Below, one piece after another: positions 1 to 9,320 of a stretch of DNA of 64,000 bases. The stretch is from Ktedonobacteria bacterium (lineage in GTDB: Bacteria > Chloroflexota > Ktedonobacteria > Ktedonobacterales > JACDGC01). Location: contig DAIDGU010000053.1 of the NCBI GenBank assembly GCA_027459785.1, forward strand, positions 104,402-168,401, read 5' to 3'. A model generated the notes under the pieces. That model searched no databases, was not told where the DNA came from, and was given only the letters and a program-made list of their open reading frames with translations. The position numbers and the translations under genes are program-made. Within the stretch, counting starts at the first letter, position 1. The number at the start of each line of letters is the position of its first letter.

Positions 1-2
1 TT

Positions 3-770
3 AAACATCTTAACGAGGCTCTCGCTGCTTTCGATCGAGCTAGATTGCTAGCGATCAATGAGGAAAAAGAGCGTATTAAAAAGAAGGAGAGAGCCTCTGA
101 TCAAGATCACCGGCCAAGCGGATGGTACGGGTATGGCTTCGCGCTTATGGCACTTGAGCGATATGATGAAGCGCTCTCCGCATTCAACTCAGCCATTTCT
201 CTTGATCCGCAGTTCTCTGGTGCTGTAGTTGGCAAAGGTATGGCTCAAGATAAGCTAGGTCGGCCACGACGCGCTATCCGTTCTTTCGATCAGGCGCTAG
301 AAATTGACCAACTTGCTGAACGGGCTGCTTATGGAAAAGGCAAATCACTCCAGAAAATTGGCCGAAAACATGAAGCCCTGCTTACAATTGAGCATGCTAT
401 CGCCACCGATCCCGATAATCCCGAAAATTGGATCGTCAAGGCTGATATGCTTGCCAGTCAGAAAGATCGGCTAGCTGATGCTGAAGAGTGTTATCGTATC
501 GCCATCCGCCTCTTACCGGATACACCCCATTATCATAAGCAAGCATCAGAATATTGGACGAAGCTTGGGGATTTGTTCTTTGTACAAAAGACAACGGCCA
601 TGTTAGGTGAGGCACTCAAAGCCTATCAGCAGGCATGTAAGCTACATTCGCAAAATGTACAGGCATGGAGGAATATCATCTCGCTCACACAAACCGGTCC
701 ATTACGAAATAACAGCGTGTACCAGGAGGCACGCCAACGAGTAGATTATTTAGGTTCAGCTGAGCTTTAA
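3..770 (+). CDS. TPR-repeat protein, 5' end cut by the window
   Basis: The frame is open from base 3, so the true start lies upstream and only the C-terminal ~255 residues are visible. They contain several tetratricopeptide-type helical hairpins (for example around ALMALERYDEALSAFNSAI and KALEIDQ-like 'YGKGKSLQKIGRKHEALLTI'), typical of a protein-interaction scaffold. No signal peptide or membrane segment is visible in this part. A TTG at 45 is an internal alternative start, but the residues before it also read like a TPR helix (HLNEALAAFDRARLL), so I treat the gene as truncated by the window. It converges on the kinase-like gene with 18 bp between stops and no obvious terminator hairpin. Partner and pathway are unknown. 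Confidence 0.8.
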   Translation, partial: KHLNEALAAFDRARLLAINEEKERIKKKERASDQDHRPSGWYGYGFALMALERYDEALSAFNSAISLDPQFSGAVVGKGMAQDKLGRPRRAIRSFDQALEIDQLAERAAYGKGKSLQKIGRKHEALLTIEHAIATDPDNPENWIVKADMLASQKDRLADAEECYRIAIRLLPDTPHYHKQASEYWTKLGDLFFVQKTTAMLGEALKAYQQACKLHSQNVQAWRNIISLTQTGPLRNNSVYQEARQRVDYLGSAEL

Positions 771-788
771 GGCTATTGAATCATCTAC

Positions 789-3182
789 TCACCCGATCTG
801 GCTTGTGTCGTACAGATACACCTGGTGGTTCACTGCGCCAGCGGCCAAGTAGCGCCCGCCCGGCGACCAGGCCAGCGCCTGGATGGCGGCGGTCGTCGGC
901 GCAAGGGTGAGCACAGTGCTCCCGGCAATCGTGTCAAAGAGGATTATTTGGCCGGTGCCTGTCCCCAACGCAATGAGCGTGCTGTTTGCTAGCCAGGTGA
1001 CGGCACTGATGCCGGATGGTGGTGTGGTGATCGTGGCGATGCTCGTGGTCTGCGCATCAGCGAAGATCTGTGCCGGGGCGGCGGCGCTGGCGGCGACAAC
1101 ATGCGGCGTCTGCGTTGACCATGCCACCCCCGCGATCGCGCCATTCAAGGTGCGCGGACTGGCCACAGCAGCGAGAGCGGCAGCCGTGGCATTCTCCCAG
1201 ATATACAGCGCCCCCTGTTGATCGCCGGAGGCCAGCCGGAAAACGTCCGCGCCACTCTGCCACGCAAGTGCCGCCACCCCAGCAGTATGACCCACAAGCG
1301 TTGCCAGCAGCGAACTGGCTGCCAGATCCCAGATCAGCACGTTCTTACCTGCGTTCGTCTCGTGGGCCTTATCGCCGGGCGCAACCAGGGCCGCCACGTC
1401 ATGCGTCGGGTGCCATTGCGCCCGCAACGTATGGTAAGGCAGGTGCGCGATAATCGCTTGCTGGGCTACATTCCACACCTGTGCTGGCGCGCCGGCGGCA
1501 CTCACCAGCAGGTAATGGCTATCGCGCGCCCAGGAGCAATCCGTCACACCGCCCGGCGCTGCCGCCGTTGTCAACTGGACCACCGGCGTACCTGGATGCG
1601 ACGGATCCCAGAGATGTACCAGTGCGTCACCACCAGCGCCGGATGCCAGGCGCGTGCCATCTGGGCTGAACGCCAGTGTTTGCAGAGGTCCCGTGTGGGC
1701 TACCAACGTCGCCGGCGCTGGCACGTGGCCGCTAGGGTGGGATTGGAATGGGTTCAGGGAGGGGATGCTACCAGAAAAGTGGCGGACCAAGGCGGTGATG
1801 CCTGCAATGCCAAACACCCCCAGCGCGGCCCCCCCTGCAATCTTCAAGATGGTGCGCCGCGACGCCGGATCAGGCAGCCAGGCGGGCAGCGCTTCGTCTT
1901 CAGGATAGGGCGAGGGTGCGGAGGGCAGAGAAGCCGAAGACGGCAGTGGAACCACGGGCGGACGCGCGGCACGGCGAGTGCGTGGCAGGCGGCGCGGCGA
2001 GGGCGGGGCCATCAATTCCTGTTCACGGGTCGTCGGCCCACGCACGAGGGGATTATACTGCGCCGCCGGATCGGCCTGGCCAGCGTGACCTCCGGCAGTG
2101 GCAGCGGGCAGGACGACGCCCGCGTGCGATTCATTCAGATCCATCTGGCGCAGCGCTTCCGTCGGCGGACGGGGACCAACGGGGCCATCCAGCAGGAACG
2201 CGCTCGCGTTGGGCTGCGCATCGGGCTGTGGCGGGGTGGCCTCTCCTGCGTTGCTCCCCCTGGGAATCGTGGGGTCTACAACGACGGCAGGCATCTCCCG
2301 GCTGGGGCGCGTATCATTGGGATCACGCCATGTGGGTGGTTCCAGCGCCGGCGCTGCCGGATTGAGCGCGGCGGCCAATGCCTGCGCGAAGTCTGTGATG
2401 CTGGGATAGCGCTCCGTGGGCGTGCCAGCGAAGGCGCGGGCCATCACGGCATCCACCGTGGGAAATGCGGCGAGACCCGGCACGAGATCAGTCACCGGCA
2501 CGATGGCGCTGCGTTGAGCCACCGGCACATCAGCGAAAGCAGCGCGCCCGGTGAACCAGCCATAGGCGAGCGCAGCCAGGGCGAACTGATCACTGGCCGG
2601 CACCGCTATATCGCGTACCGCTTCCGGTGCCAGATAGCGCCAGACCCGCGACTGACCGGGCGGCATCATCAGGGCCGCGTGATCATCGAGCAATGGCAGG
2701 AAGTCGCTCACCAATAGGGTGATGCGCTCGACATTGCGTTCCTCGGCCAGTAAAATGTTGCTGGGTTTGAGGTTGCCATGTACGATGCCGGCACGGTGAG
2801 CCTCAGCGAGGGCCGCGGCGATCTGGTGTACGAAGCCCAGCACAACGGGGGCTGGCAACGGCGGACGGAGCAACCGTTGAGCTTCCGGATCACCCAGCGA
2901 TCCCGCGACCTGGATGCCTGTCACCGTATAGAGATACGGCGGCAGAACACCATAGTCACGCAGTGGGACGATGCCGGGGTGAAACAGGGTTGCGACAGCA
3001 TCTGCGCGCCGGCGGAACGCATGTGCAGCTTGCCTGCGTCCCTGTTCTGTGAGGTCGTCGCGCAATTCCAACACCTTCACCGCCAACACACCCCCGCGTG
3101 CCTGACTGGCATAGGTCACGCCCAAGGCGCTGCGCCCCAATGTCTCCGTCAACTGGTACGTGCCGAGAGAGGTCATCCCCAT
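789..3182 (-). CDS. Membrane-anchored Ser/Thr kinase-like protein with WD40 repeats, probable pseudokinase
   Basis: 797 residues. A protein kinase fold spans about residues 6-275, with VAIK-type lysine K36, an APE motif near 185 and the conserved Asp of SDQFALA near 198. The catalytic loop reads HGNLKPSN (135-142), so the HRD aspartate is Asn, and DFG is DFL (160-162). Both suggest weak or absent phosphotransfer. A Pro-rich linker (~276-440) leads to one membrane helix (~445-466) and then WD40-type repeats (~491-797), expected outside the cell if the kinase domain is cytosolic. Start chosen at the ATG preceded by GGAGGAG; a second ATG lies two codons in. A TTGGCT/TATGAT promoter sits about 40 bp upstream. 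A weakly active kinase cannot be excluded. Confidence 0.88.
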   Translation of the reverse strand: MGMTSLGTYQLTETLGRSALGVTYASQARGGVLAVKVLELRDDLTEQGRRQAAHAFRRRADAVATLFHPGIVPLRDYGVLPPYLYTVTGIQVAGSLGDPEAQRLLRPPLPAPVVLGFVHQIAAALAEAHRAGIVHGNLKPSNILLAEERNVERITLLVSDFLPLLDDHAALMMPPGQSRVWRYLAPEAVRDIAVPASDQFALAALAYGWFTGRAAFADVPVAQRSAIVPVTDLVPGLAAFPTVDAVMARAFAGTPTERYPSITDFAQALAAALNPAAPALEPPTWRDPNDTRPSREMPAVVVDPTIPRGSNAGEATPPQPDAQPNASAFLLDGPVGPRPPTEALRQMDLNESHAGVVLPAATAGGHAGQADPAAQYNPLVRGPTTREQELMAPPSPRRLPRTRRAARPPVVPLPSSASLPSAPSPYPEDEALPAWLPDPASRRTILKIAGGAALGVFGIAGITALVRHFSGSIPSLNPFQSHPSGHVPAPATLVAHTGPLQTLAFSPDGTRLASGAGGDALVHLWDPSHPGTPVVQLTTAAAPGGVTDCSWARDSHYLLVSAAGAPAQVWNVAQQAIIAHLPYHTLRAQWHPTHDVAALVAPGDKAHETNAGKNVLIWDLAASSLLATLVGHTAGVAALAWQSGADVFRLASGDQQGALYIWENATAAALAAVASPRTLNGAIAGVAWSTQTPHVVAASAAAPAQIFADAQTTSIATITTPPSGISAVTWLANSTLIALGTGTGQIILFDTIAGSTVLTLAPTTAAIQALAWSPGGRYLAAGAVNHQVYLYDTSQIG

Positions 3183-3217
3183 CCTGCCGTCGCTCCTCCA
3201 GGCTGCATTTCCATCTC

Positions 3218-3246
3218 ATCATAGCAGATTGCGGCTGGTCAGCCAA
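3218..3246 (-). promoter_or_regulatory. Predicted sigma-70 type promoter of the kinase-like gene
   Basis: On the minus strand TTGGCT (3241-3246) and TATGAT (3218-3223) are separated by 17 bp, 4/6 and 5/6 matches to the housekeeping consensus, and point into the kinase-like gene starting at 3182. Confidence 0.5.
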
Positions 3247-3251
3247 GAGGA

Positions 3252-3280
3252 TTGACGCATTGCAACCCACCTGGTAATAT
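3252..3280 (+). promoter_or_regulatory. Predicted sigma-70 type promoter of the STAND/TPR gene
   Basis: TTGACG (3252-3257), 17 bp, TAATAT (3275-3280). It faces the gene starting at 3438 and lies back to back with the kinase promoter, leaving a 5' leader of about 150 nt. Confidence 0.5.
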
Positions 3281-3437
3281 AGTGCCAATTGACCAGAAGG
3301 TGAGCTTCGCCCTCTGGTCGCGCTATTTCGGGTCAACGCCGACTGTAATGGTGCGTGATACCAACGATTTGCGCCGGTAGGATTCGCTATTTTGCTCACG
3401 GATGAGATCGCCGCAACGGAGATGCGAAAGGACGGCT

Positions 3438-5990
3438 ATGGGCATCGCAGCACTTTGGCAGCGAGTGGGGCGGAGGTTAGGCTGGATGGCGGAGCCGACT
3501 CCGTTGGAGCGCGCCCAGGCGCTCTTGCAGCGCGGTCAGATCGAAGAAGCCATCTTCCTCTGCCGTCACCAACTCTTCACATTGCTGTCGTCGTTGGCAC
3601 AGGCCGCGCGCGTTGCCCGGCCCTCCGCCGGCGATCAGGATGAGCGCGCCTTCGCGATGAACGACGCGCTGTATCAGATGGGCGTCTACGCGGAACCCAT
3701 CTACAAATCGGTGCAGAACTGGTTGCAGATCGGCCAACTGGGGATCAATGGCAGCATCGAGCAAATCACGATCGGCGACGTGCAGGCGATGATCAGTTCC
3801 ATGGCGAATTTACAGCGCCTCGTCGATGTCTCATTGGAACTGGCACGCACCGCGCGTGCGCCTACGGGTGAACCTTCCCTGCCCCGCATGCAGGCCGATA
3901 TCCTCCCGCCCCGTCCACCCGCCCGCCCCACACCTGCACCGGCTCCCCGTCCGCAGCCGCGCCAGTTGACGGCTCCCGGTGCGCCGCCGCTGGCCTTCAC
4001 CACGGAGCGCGCCCCCGCTGTGGTCGGCGTGCTGCCCCGCGCGCCCCACTTTGTCGGACGCGGGCATACCGTGATGCGCCTCGCCGGGCTGTTGCGTCAG
4101 GGCCGCCATGTGGCGTTGGTGCCGTTAGCGACCGGTGCGGCGGGCATGGGACTTTCGGCAGTGGCCGCGGAAACCCTGGCCCTGCTGGCCAGCGATACGC
4201 CGCCTGCGTTTCCCGGCGGCATCATCGCCCTGGATGCCTATGCTCGACAAGGTGAAGATGCCCTCCGCTGGGCTTATACAGAGATCGGCGCGGCCTGGCG
4301 TGTTCCCGCCGTCGCCCAGGCCACCACGCTCAGCGGGCAGGAACGCGAGTTGCGGCGCGTGTTGCTCAACCGGCAGACGCTCATTGCACTGGACCACGTG
4401 GAGATGGGCTTTCCCATTGCGCGCCTGGTCGATACGTTAGCGGCTTGTGGTGCAACCGTGCTGCTTACGAGTCGCCATGTGCCACGCGCCGATCTGCTGA
4501 GCGTGATGCGTATGGAGCCACTGGCGAGTGGTCCCGCACTGACCTTGCTGCAAGAGCGTTACACGCGACTGGGCGGCGATCCGGACGATTGGAACGAGGC
4601 GGCGGCCCGCGAGATCGCGGATCTGGTTGAGCAGCGCCCCCTGGCGCTGGAACTGGCGACGACGCTGGCGACAGCGAGCATGACGCTGGTGACGCTGGCG
4701 CAACGGCTGGCCCACGCCGCGCAGCGCGGGCTGCTGGCGAGCCAGGGCGAGCCGAATCAGACGGTGCGCTACCTGCTAGATCTCGCGTTGAACCAGATGG
4801 ATACGGCACGCCAGAATTGCCTGGCGGCGCTCGCCATTTTCGCCGGGCCGTCGTGGAGCGAAGACGCCGCGCTGACGGTCATTAGCGGGGTGGCGACGAC
4901 CTTCGCGCCCGATGACAGCGGCGGTCTCCGCTCCGATGCCATCTTCGCGCAATTCACGCGCTATCATCTGGTGCAAAGCCTGCCATCGGCGATCGCGGGG
5001 GTGCGCTATCGCTTGCAGCCCTTTGTGCGCGGCCAACTCACTCGCCTCCTGCTGGATCGCCCCGTCATCACCGATTGGGCGGGCCACGCGCTGGCCGCAT
5101 ACTATGCCGGCGTGGCGCTCACGCGCCGCCGCCCTGGCGACCGCGACGCGCTGCGCGAGGACTACGTGAACTGCGAGGCCGGCTTGCAATGGGCGCACGC
5201 GCACAACGAGCCGGCTTTCGTCGTCTCGTATACGATGGGCCTCGCCCGCTTCTGGCAACGCGAGGGGTTGTGGATGGAGGCGGAACGATATCTCAACTGG
5301 GGCGTGCGCGCGGCCAATACCATCGGCGACCGCCCGCGTGAGGCGCAGCTTGCCCAGGAGCTTGGCACGATCTTGCACAGCCTCAAGCGCCGGTCCGAGG
5401 CGCTGGACTGGTACGAGCAGGCGCTGGCGATCTGGCGCGACCTGGGCAACACGCGCAGCGAGGCGGCGGCCCTGTTCGAACTGGGGCGGATGGCGCAGGA
5501 AACCGAGGATCTCACGGATGCCCATGCCTATTACGAAGCCAGCGTGCGTGCCGCCAAAGCCGGCGATGATGAGCAGGGGCAAGCGCGCGCTCTGCAAGCC
5601 CTTGGCCTCATCGAGGAAAGCCAGGGACAGATTGAAGCCGCCCGTCGCTGTTATGAACTGGTCTTCGAGATGCGCCAGCACGCCGGCGATGTCATCGGCC
5701 AGGCCGGCGCGCTCAACGTCCTGGGCGTGTTGGAATTCCGGCAGCAGCATTTTACGGCAGCCCGCGACCTGTTGACCACTAGCCTCACCCACGCCGTCGC
5801 CGCCGGCAATGACTTCTGGGAGGCAGAAGCGCATTTCTGGCTGGGGGAAGTCGCCTTCGCCGAGGGTGACAATCTGCATGCCCTGGAACAGTGGCAGCAC
5901 GCTTTGCGCCTCTATATTCGCCAGGGGCGCATGCCCGACGCGGAAGAGGCCCAACGACGTATCACCCGTCTCACCGGCCCGGTGGCCTAG
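3438..5990 (+). CDS. STAND/NB-ARC-like protein with TPR repeats and degenerate P-loop
   Basis: 850 residues from the ATG at 3438, preceded by GAAAGGA; an upstream ATG at 3402 lacks a ribosome site. Layout: N-terminal helical region (1-130), Pro-rich linker (~150-185), NB-ARC-like ATPase region (~205-450), then TPR repeats (~615-850). The P-loop position reads GAAGMGLSA (~233-241), so the Walker A lysine is Leu. A Walker B-like stretch (TLIALDHVE), an LLTSR motif and a PLALEL motif (GLPL type) follow. The family usually acts as a ligand-gated oligomeric signalling switch. Loss of the lysine suggests poor nucleotide hydrolysis here. No transmembrane segment is seen. It is divergent from the kinase-like gene and may act with it. 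Confidence 0.82.
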   Translation: MGIAALWQRVGRRLGWMAEPTPLERAQALLQRGQIEEAIFLCRHQLFTLLSSLAQAARVARPSAGDQDERAFAMNDALYQMGVYAEPIYKSVQNWLQIGQLGINGSIEQITIGDVQAMISSMANLQRLVDVSLELARTARAPTGEPSLPRMQADILPPRPPARPTPAPAPRPQPRQLTAPGAPPLAFTTERAPAVVGVLPRAPHFVGRGHTVMRLAGLLRQGRHVALVPLATGAAGMGLSAVAAETLALLASDTPPAFPGGIIALDAYARQGEDALRWAYTEIGAAWRVPAVAQATTLSGQERELRRVLLNRQTLIALDHVEMGFPIARLVDTLAACGATVLLTSRHVPRADLLSVMRMEPLASGPALTLLQERYTRLGGDPDDWNEAAAREIADLVEQRPLALELATTLATASMTLVTLAQRLAHAAQRGLLASQGEPNQTVRYLLDLALNQMDTARQNCLAALAIFAGPSWSEDAALTVISGVATTFAPDDSGGLRSDAIFAQFTRYHLVQSLPSAIAGVRYRLQPFVRGQLTRLLLDRPVITDWAGHALAAYYAGVALTRRRPGDRDALREDYVNCEAGLQWAHAHNEPAFVVSYTMGLARFWQREGLWMEAERYLNWGVRAANTIGDRPREAQLAQELGTILHSLKRRSEALDWYEQALAIWRDLGNTRSEAAALFELGRMAQETEDLTDAHAYYEASVRAAKAGDDEQGQARALQALGLIEESQGQIEAARRCYELVFEMRQHAGDVIGQAGALNVLGVLEFRQQHFTAARDLLTTSLTHAVAAGNDFWEAEAHFWLGEVAFAEGDNLHALEQWQHALRLYIRQGRMPDAEEAQRRITRLTGPVA

Positions 5991-6060
5991 CTAGTCCAGC
6001 GGCACTGCTGGTACCAGCCCTTATGACCTTGATACTGACCGTAAAGGAGTCATCGCCTGC

Positions 6061-7635
6061 ATGTACGACGATCCCAATTTCGACCTGCCCTCGGCCCGCA
6101 AGACACCCAGCGGTGATCCGCCCAGCGCGCCGTTTATTCCCGGCGGCAATCCGTGGAGCGCGCCGCTCACGCCAGATCACCGCCCGCCGCCCAGCGCGCC
6201 CTATGATCCTTCCAGCAGCCAGTGGGGCGGCTATGCCGCTGGCGACCCCCTCTCCACACCCTATAATACGCCGCTCGGTGGCAATGTGCCGCCACCGCCC
6301 CCTGGCCGCGCGCCGCAAGGGGGCCAGGCACCGCGTAAGCGTCGCCGTCTTGCCGCCATTCTGCTCAGCATCTTTTTCATCGGTCTTCTTGGTACTATCA
6401 CCGGATATCTGCTGACGCGTGGCACGGGCGATTCGACGACAGCCACGACGACGACCGGCCCCGTCGCGGTGGCCACCGACAAGCCCACTGTGACGCCCAC
6501 CCTCAAGCCAGGGCAAACACCCCTGCCCACCAAAGTGCCGACCGCGACCCCGCAGCCCACGGCTCCGCCGAACCAGCCTACCTATACGCCAGTGCCGACG
6601 AGTACCCCCGTTCCCTATGCGTCACGCGCTGTGGTGAGCTTCAAACGCTCGACGAAAGGGGTGAGCGTGGGATCGACCCTGACGGCGGCGACCAGTGGTG
6701 GCACCGTGTCGGCCACGCAGTACACGCCCTCAGTGACACAGGTGGCCTCTGCCGCCTTCGATGCGAACCAGAATCCAGGGCAAAGTATTACCTTCACGCT
6801 CACGGTCTACAACCATAGCACGACGAGTTCGATTACCAGTAGCGGTGTGCAAGTGCAAAGCACGGATGGCTTAGTGACGTGCGTCGTGCAAGGAAGCGTG
6901 ACGATCCCTAAAGGGGGCAACGCGACTCAGCAATGTACCACCCCCGCCCAACATTTTAACGCGGCGAGCTGGGATGACACGACGGCGATCAAGAACCTGG
7001 AATATAAGGGCAGCAGCCCGGCGGGTGGGCAAGATCCTTCGTGGAACGTGCCTGCGGATTGCGCGACGAATTCAACCTACCTGAGCGCGGCCCACACGGC
7101 GGCTCAGGCGGCACTGCAAACCAAATTGAATGGGATGGTGAGCGGCCAGACCTTTTATGGCCCACAGTTCAGCTTCACTGATGGCTCGGCGACCTGTAGC
7201 CCGGTGGCCGGCACTACGGAATCTTCCGACTTTTCTTTCACCGTGGCGATCAATGGGAGCGCGGTGCAGACGACGTTCAACCCCACTCAGGTGAAAAGCT
7301 ATCAGCAGACGCAGTTACAGAATGCGGCAGCAAACGTCGCGCCAGCGGGGAGTTATACACTGATCGGCTCAGCAGTGTGCGGCACGCCGTCGGTCGGAGC
7401 CACCACATCGACGAGCGCGACGATCACCTGTACCGCCAGCGGCACCGCCGGTTGGATCTGGAACAGCAGCAACGAGAATACGATTGCCAACCTCATCAAC
7501 GGCGAATCGAAGGGATCGGCGCTCGCCGCGCTCAACTCAGTGCAAGGCATCGTTGCCGGCTCAGTTTCCATCTCGCTGACGGGGGGATCATATCTGCCGG
7601 TGAACGCCTCAGCGATCAGCTTCTCGATCAGCTAG
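6061..7635 (+). CDS. Membrane-anchored exoprotein, Pro-rich tail and Thr/Pro linker, paralogue 1
   Basis: 524 residues. A Pro-rich cytosolic N-terminus (1-95) ends in a basic patch (RKRRR) before one membrane helix (~97-118). Then come a Thr/Pro-rich stalk (~120-185) and a Ser/Thr-rich extracellular region with several Cys. The last ~45 residues follow a pattern (short helix, GIVAGSVSIS, then LP and a final strand) that resembles the C-terminal module often annotated baseplate-J-like in surface proteins; this is a weak inference. It is clearly homologous along its ectodomain to the next gene and to the protein at 30993-33002. Start is the ATG after AAAGGAG. Function is unknown, probably a surface or adhesion component. 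Confidence 0.8.
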   Translation: MYDDPNFDLPSARKTPSGDPPSAPFIPGGNPWSAPLTPDHRPPPSAPYDPSSSQWGGYAAGDPLSTPYNTPLGGNVPPPPPGRAPQGGQAPRKRRRLAAILLSIFFIGLLGTITGYLLTRGTGDSTTATTTTGPVAVATDKPTVTPTLKPGQTPLPTKVPTATPQPTAPPNQPTYTPVPTSTPVPYASRAVVSFKRSTKGVSVGSTLTAATSGGTVSATQYTPSVTQVASAAFDANQNPGQSITFTLTVYNHSTTSSITSSGVQVQSTDGLVTCVVQGSVTIPKGGNATQQCTTPAQHFNAASWDDTTAIKNLEYKGSSPAGGQDPSWNVPADCATNSTYLSAAHTAAQAALQTKLNGMVSGQTFYGPQFSFTDGSATCSPVAGTTESSDFSFTVAINGSAVQTTFNPTQVKSYQQTQLQNAAANVAPAGSYTLIGSAVCGTPSVGATTSTSATITCTASGTAGWIWNSSNENTIANLINGESKGSALAALNSVQGIVAGSVSISLTGGSYLPVNASAISFSIS

Positions 7636-7746
7636 CCGTCCCGCGCCGCTCTCGCGATTTCCTGTGAGGGCGGCACCTGCGCGGCATAGGCAATGGTAGC
7701 GAACTGCCGCATTGATAAAAGAAGGAAATAAAGAAGGAAATCAGGT

Positions 7747-9249
7747 ATGGATCACGACGCCGATCAACCCTGGTGGTTACAGGGCGCGCCTGACGATGAT
7801 GCCACCGGGGCGGACAGCAGCATCTATGATAGCGCGCCGATCCCACCGCCCCCGCCGCCGCCCATGCGCCCGACGGACGATAGCGCCTGGCTGCGCGATG
7901 CGCCTGGTGATTCCTTCGCGCCCGCCGGACCGCCGCACCCACCGCCCGGCGTCACGGTCAGCAATGGCTGGAGTCAGTCCTTCCCACGCACCCCGGCACC
8001 ACCGCCCCCGCCCCCCGCAGCGCGCCCGTCGGCAGCTTCGCGCCGTCCCGCGCCGTCGTCGTCGGCGAATCCGCCTGCTCCGGTGCAGCGGCACAGTAAT
8101 GCCGGCGTGCGCATCCTGCTGGTGATCTTCCTGGCGTTGCTCGCCACCACTATCGGCGTCACGCTGAAACGCTACGATCCGTCGCTGACCCCCAGCGGCC
8201 TCACGCTGCCCGGCCTCGGCTCCCCCCCGACGCCGACGGGCTACGCGCAATCCGCTCTCATCACCTTCACGCGCACCACGAAAACCGTCGCGGCACCTTC
8301 TTCCACCATCGTCGCCGCCACCGACGGCTCCGGCCAGGTCAAAGCCACCCAGCAAACCGCAAGCGTGACAGGTGCAGCAACGGGAGCGATTCAGGCAACA
8401 TATCAAATCGCTAGCAATGTGATCTTTCCCTTGACAGTTATTAATAATTCACCCAATCCCATTCTTAGTGGCGGCTCGCTTATAGTCACCAGCAATGATG
8501 GCAAAGTAACTTGTGGATTAGAAGGATCAGTTACAGTACCTGCACATGGAAATGCTCAACAGAAGTGTGATGAACCAATAAAAACTGAACCTGCTGCTAG
8601 TTGGGATTACACCGATCCCTCCACCGGCCTTAATTACACCGGCGATAGTCCCGCCGGCGGCAACGCGGCCTATTACTATGTGCCGTCGAACTGCGGCGAT
8701 CCCTCGGCGGCGGAAAGCGCGGTCCGCACGGCGTTGCAGGGGCAACTGGCACTCCCTGCCGGCAGCGCCCTGCTTTTTGGCCCGACCTACACCTTCGATA
8801 CCCACAGCCTCGCGTGTACCCCTGCCGCTGGCACACAGCAAGGGAACTCGTTCACCTACGTCCAAAAGATCAATGCCACGGCCAGCCAGACGATCTATGC
8901 GCAGGCCGACGTGCAGGCATATCAGCTCGCTCAGGTGAAGGCCAAAATCCCCGCTGGCTATGAGTTGGTCTCCTCACAAATCTGCCCGAATGGTCCTCTT
9001 GTCGGTAATGGTGCCACAGCGACACGTGCAACGATCACCTGCCCGGCCACCGCCCTCGCCGGCTGGACCTGGACGCCCGCCGCGCTGACCGCCCTGGCAA
9101 CAGCCATAACCACCGCCGATCCCGGAACGGCGAAGATCCAGTTGAACCAAACGCCAGGGATCGTTGCTGGTTCGGTAACGATTGCGCTCACAAATGGGTC
9201 GGAGTTGCCTCAGAATCCCGGCGTGATCACCTTCAAAGTGACGCCCTAG
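7747..9249 (+). CDS. Membrane-anchored exoprotein, tandem paralogue 2
   Basis: 500 residues with the same plan as the preceding gene: Pro-rich cytosolic tail (1-120), one membrane helix (~121-140), a short linker and a long extracellular region ending in the same GIVAGSVTIAL/LPQNPG-type module. It shares landmarks such as the PAGG block and the 'GSVTVPAHGNAQQKC' segment with its neighbour, so the pair arose by tandem duplication. Bases 8395-8610 are about 41% GC while the flanks exceed 60%, although the frame stays open and homologous; this suggests recombination or relaxed codon use. Start is the ATG after AAGGAAATCAGG. Ligand unknown. Confidence 0.8.
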   Translation: MDHDADQPWWLQGAPDDDATGADSSIYDSAPIPPPPPPPMRPTDDSAWLRDAPGDSFAPAGPPHPPPGVTVSNGWSQSFPRTPAPPPPPPAARPSAASRRPAPSSSANPPAPVQRHSNAGVRILLVIFLALLATTIGVTLKRYDPSLTPSGLTLPGLGSPPTPTGYAQSALITFTRTTKTVAAPSSTIVAATDGSGQVKATQQTASVTGAATGAIQATYQIASNVIFPLTVINNSPNPILSGGSLIVTSNDGKVTCGLEGSVTVPAHGNAQQKCDEPIKTEPAASWDYTDPSTGLNYTGDSPAGGNAAYYYVPSNCGDPSAAESAVRTALQGQLALPAGSALLFGPTYTFDTHSLACTPAAGTQQGNSFTYVQKINATASQTIYAQADVQAYQLAQVKAKIPAGYELVSSQICPNGPLVGNGATATRATITCPATALAGWTWTPAALTALATAITTADPGTAKIQLNQTPGIVAGSVTIALTNGSELPQNPGVITFKVTP

Positions 9250-9320
9250 GTGCGAAAGAAGCTAGCTTGCAAACAGTCACCAGCGTGCGATTTGCATGAA
9301 GTAAAGGAGCGATTATTGCT

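Noticed and set aside
1218..2717. Long plus-strand open frame (~499 codons) opposite the kinase-WD40 gene
   Set aside because: Arg/Gly/Cys-rich, no ribosome site, and the opposite strand encodes a clear kinase and WD40 protein. High-GC shadow.
4776..5954. Minus-strand open frame (~392 codons) opposite the STAND/TPR gene
   Set aside because: No recognisable domain; it is the shadow of GC-rich TPR coding sequence.
8432..8460. TTGACA in the AT-rich part of the exoprotein gene as an internal promoter
   Set aside because: No suitable -10 at 16-18 bp, and it is inside coding sequence with no gene starting just after.
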